Below are positions 62,915 to 64,000 of a stretch of 64,000 bases of DNA, in pieces. How positions within the stretch are numbered: position 1 is the stretch's first letter; each line of letters starts with the position of its first letter. Below the pieces are notes generated by a model. That model was not told where the DNA came from. It was given only the letters and a program-made list of their open reading frames with translations, and did no database searches. The DNA comes from Hyphomicrobium sp. ghe19 (GTDB taxonomy: Bacteria; Pseudomonadota; Alphaproteobacteria; Rhizobiales; Hyphomicrobiaceae): contig NZ_LR743509.1 in the NCBI RefSeq assembly GCF_902712875.1, positions 1,674,001 to 1,738,000 on the forward strand, given 5' to 3'. Made by a program: the position numbers and the translations under genes.

Positions 62915-64000
62915 TTACGACGCAATGCGCGGGAGCCTATCGGCAATCGAGCGCGCGAGCGCCATCAGTTTGGGCTTCCGCGAAATATAGGCGATGGCTT
63001 TTCTGCGAGCGATGAAGGGCGTGCCGCGCAAACTCAGCGGTGTCGTCAATTCCGCCATCGGCACGGGCGAAACGCCGAACTCGTCCTTATACCGGTGCGC
63101 GCCCACCGACAGATCAAAGGTACGGCAGCCTTCGGAATGCAGCGCTTCGAGAGCCTGATGTATGATCATCTTGCCCAATCCGAGCGGCCGCCATGAGGGA
63201 TCTTGCGACTGGCTCATCCGTATGAGCGTGGTGTGATCGTTATTCTTGAGGGCGAAGAATGTCGCGACGATTTCGGCATCAGCCGCGAGTACGAACATCA
63301 CCGCGTGCCCGGTCACGAGACCACGCAAAAGCTGACGGCGATAGAACTCTTGGTAGACCGGTTCATTGAACACATGCTTGGCGCCGCGGGCGGCCAAGCG
63401 CGAGGTTTGTTGTTCCTGGAGCACTTGGAGGGCTTCCACCGCCTCATCGTTGTTCGTGATGCGTCGCAGCCGCCCTCCGTTCTCGTTAGTGAACTTGGTT
63501 GCGCGGCGGCGCAGTTCCCGGCGCGCGGATTTACTGAGCGTCGACAGGTATTCGTTCCAATCGTCGCCGAGCGATACGATATGGCCGCTCAGATCACTGC
63601 TTCCGATGCCGGAAAGCGTCGTCATGGGGTTGACGTTAGAGCCTAGCGACAATGGCATTTTTTGCAGCGTCAGGACGTCCGCCGGCGGAAGCGCTCGCAG
63701 AATGGCCGGCCAAATGTCGTCGGTAAAGCCCCGAAAATCGTAGTCCGAGCGCGCGAGGGGGGCGTTGTAGTCCGTAATCCATAGATCGGCGAATTCGATC
63801 CGCCTGATCCCGCTCTGAGAGTGCCGCATGAGCGGGATCATCATGAGGTCACGGCCGGAACTTCGCTCTACAACACAGACGATGACGGGTTCGATGCCGG
63901 TGGCCGTGAAGGATTCGTACCAATTTCCGATCCAATGGGCCGTTTGAAAGGGCGATGCAAATGCGTGCCGTTCAAGCGCCTGCCAGCGATCGGAAATGGA
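62915..64000 (-). CDS. FemAB/BioF2-type GNAT acyltransferase, 5' end beyond window
   Basis: The minus-strand frame is open from 62915 to the right edge; the apparent ATG at 63844 is internal because the reading frame upstream stays coding (SDRWQALERHAFASPFQ..., typical of the family's N-terminus). At least 361 residues are visible. Features are the N-terminal W-x-x-L region, SARRELRRRATKFTNE, HVFNEPVYQEFYRRQLL, and the acyl-CoA-binding-type end PLGLGKMIIHQALEALHSEG followed by FDLSVGAHRYKDEFG. This is the GNAT/FemAB-like family that includes Caulobacter HfsK. It probably N-acylates a sugar of the polymer. Confidence 0.82.
   Translation of the reverse strand, partial: SISDRWQALERHAFASPFQTAHWIGNWYESFTATGIEPVIVCVVERSSGRDLMMIPLMRHSQSGIRRIEFADLWITDYNAPLARSDYDFRGFTDDIWPAILRALPPADVLTLQKMPLSLGSNVNPMTTLSGIGSSDLSGHIVSLGDDWNEYLSTLSKSARRELRRRATKFTNENGGRLRRITNNDEAVEALQVLQEQQTSRLAARGAKHVFNEPVYQEFYRRQLLRGLVTGHAVMFVLAADAEIVATFFALKNNDHTTLIRMSQSQDPSWRPLGLGKMIIHQALEALHSEGCRTFDLSVGAHRYKDEFGVSPVPMAELTTPLSLRGTPFIARRKAIAYISRKPKLMALARSIADRLPRIAS

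Noticed and set aside
62915..63844. 309-codon gene starting at 63844
   Set aside because: The frame is coding up to the window edge, so that ATG is internal.

Overview
The window is chromosomal DNA of a G+C-rich alphaproteobacterium of the order Hyphomicrobiales, most likely Hyphomicrobium or a close relative. That placement is inferred from the gene families: alphaproteobacterial porins, an IalB-family protein, DUF992 and LprI-type secreted proteins, SdhE, YcjX/YcjF, a malyl-CoA-lyase-like enzyme and an OpgG/OpgH pair. No 16S gene is present to confirm it. No rRNA, tRNA, CRISPR array, insertion sequence or prophage was seen. The DNA is almost entirely coding and has several strong intrinsic terminators.

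Layout. 1-5 kb: a partial lipoprotein, a CoxE-like VWA protein and two tandem porin paralogues, all on the minus strand. 5-9 kb: opgG-opgH for periplasmic glucans, overlapping by 16 bases. 9-12.3 kb: ycjX-ycjF (ATGA overlap), a possible 28-residue membrane peptide and a possible papain-fold protein. 12.4-21.9 kb: malonyl-CoA decarboxylase, a membrane-anchored zinc peptidase, and a cell-envelope group in which two SPOR-domain proteins flank glmU-glmS, followed by a DUF502 protein. 21.9-28 kb: DNA repair genes recG and mfd with sdhE between them. 28-36.8 kb: a REP-like palindromic element, an acyl-CoA synthetase translationally coupled to a YejA-like binding protein, an IalB-family protein, hspQ, an HpcH/HpaI lyase and aidB. 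36.8-46 kb: many small, mostly secreted or membrane proteins of unknown role, an agmatinase-like ureohydrolase, a ParB-like nuclease, a DCC-family protein and a pirin. 46-50.2 kb: the preQ1 (queuosine precursor) genes queF, queD, queE and queC, then enolase. 50.3-51.6 kb: three small envelope proteins.

51.7-64 kb: a surface-polysaccharide locus that continues past the right edge. It encodes a Wzz/tyrosine-kinase-like fusion whose ATP site is degenerate, a Tat-exported GH5 glycosidase, a Wzy-type polymerase, a cytoplasmic NodB-type deacetylase, two GT4 glycosyltransferases, a Wzx-type flippase, an FAD-dependent oxidoreductase and a FemAB/GNAT-type acyltransferase. The parts list resembles the Caulobacter holdfast (hfs) system: chain-length protein, polymerase, flippase, cytoplasmic deacetylase and HfsK-like acyltransferase. 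It adds a glycosidase and a flavoenzyme. This is the best candidate for an under-described system. The initiating transferase and the export secretin are not in the window.
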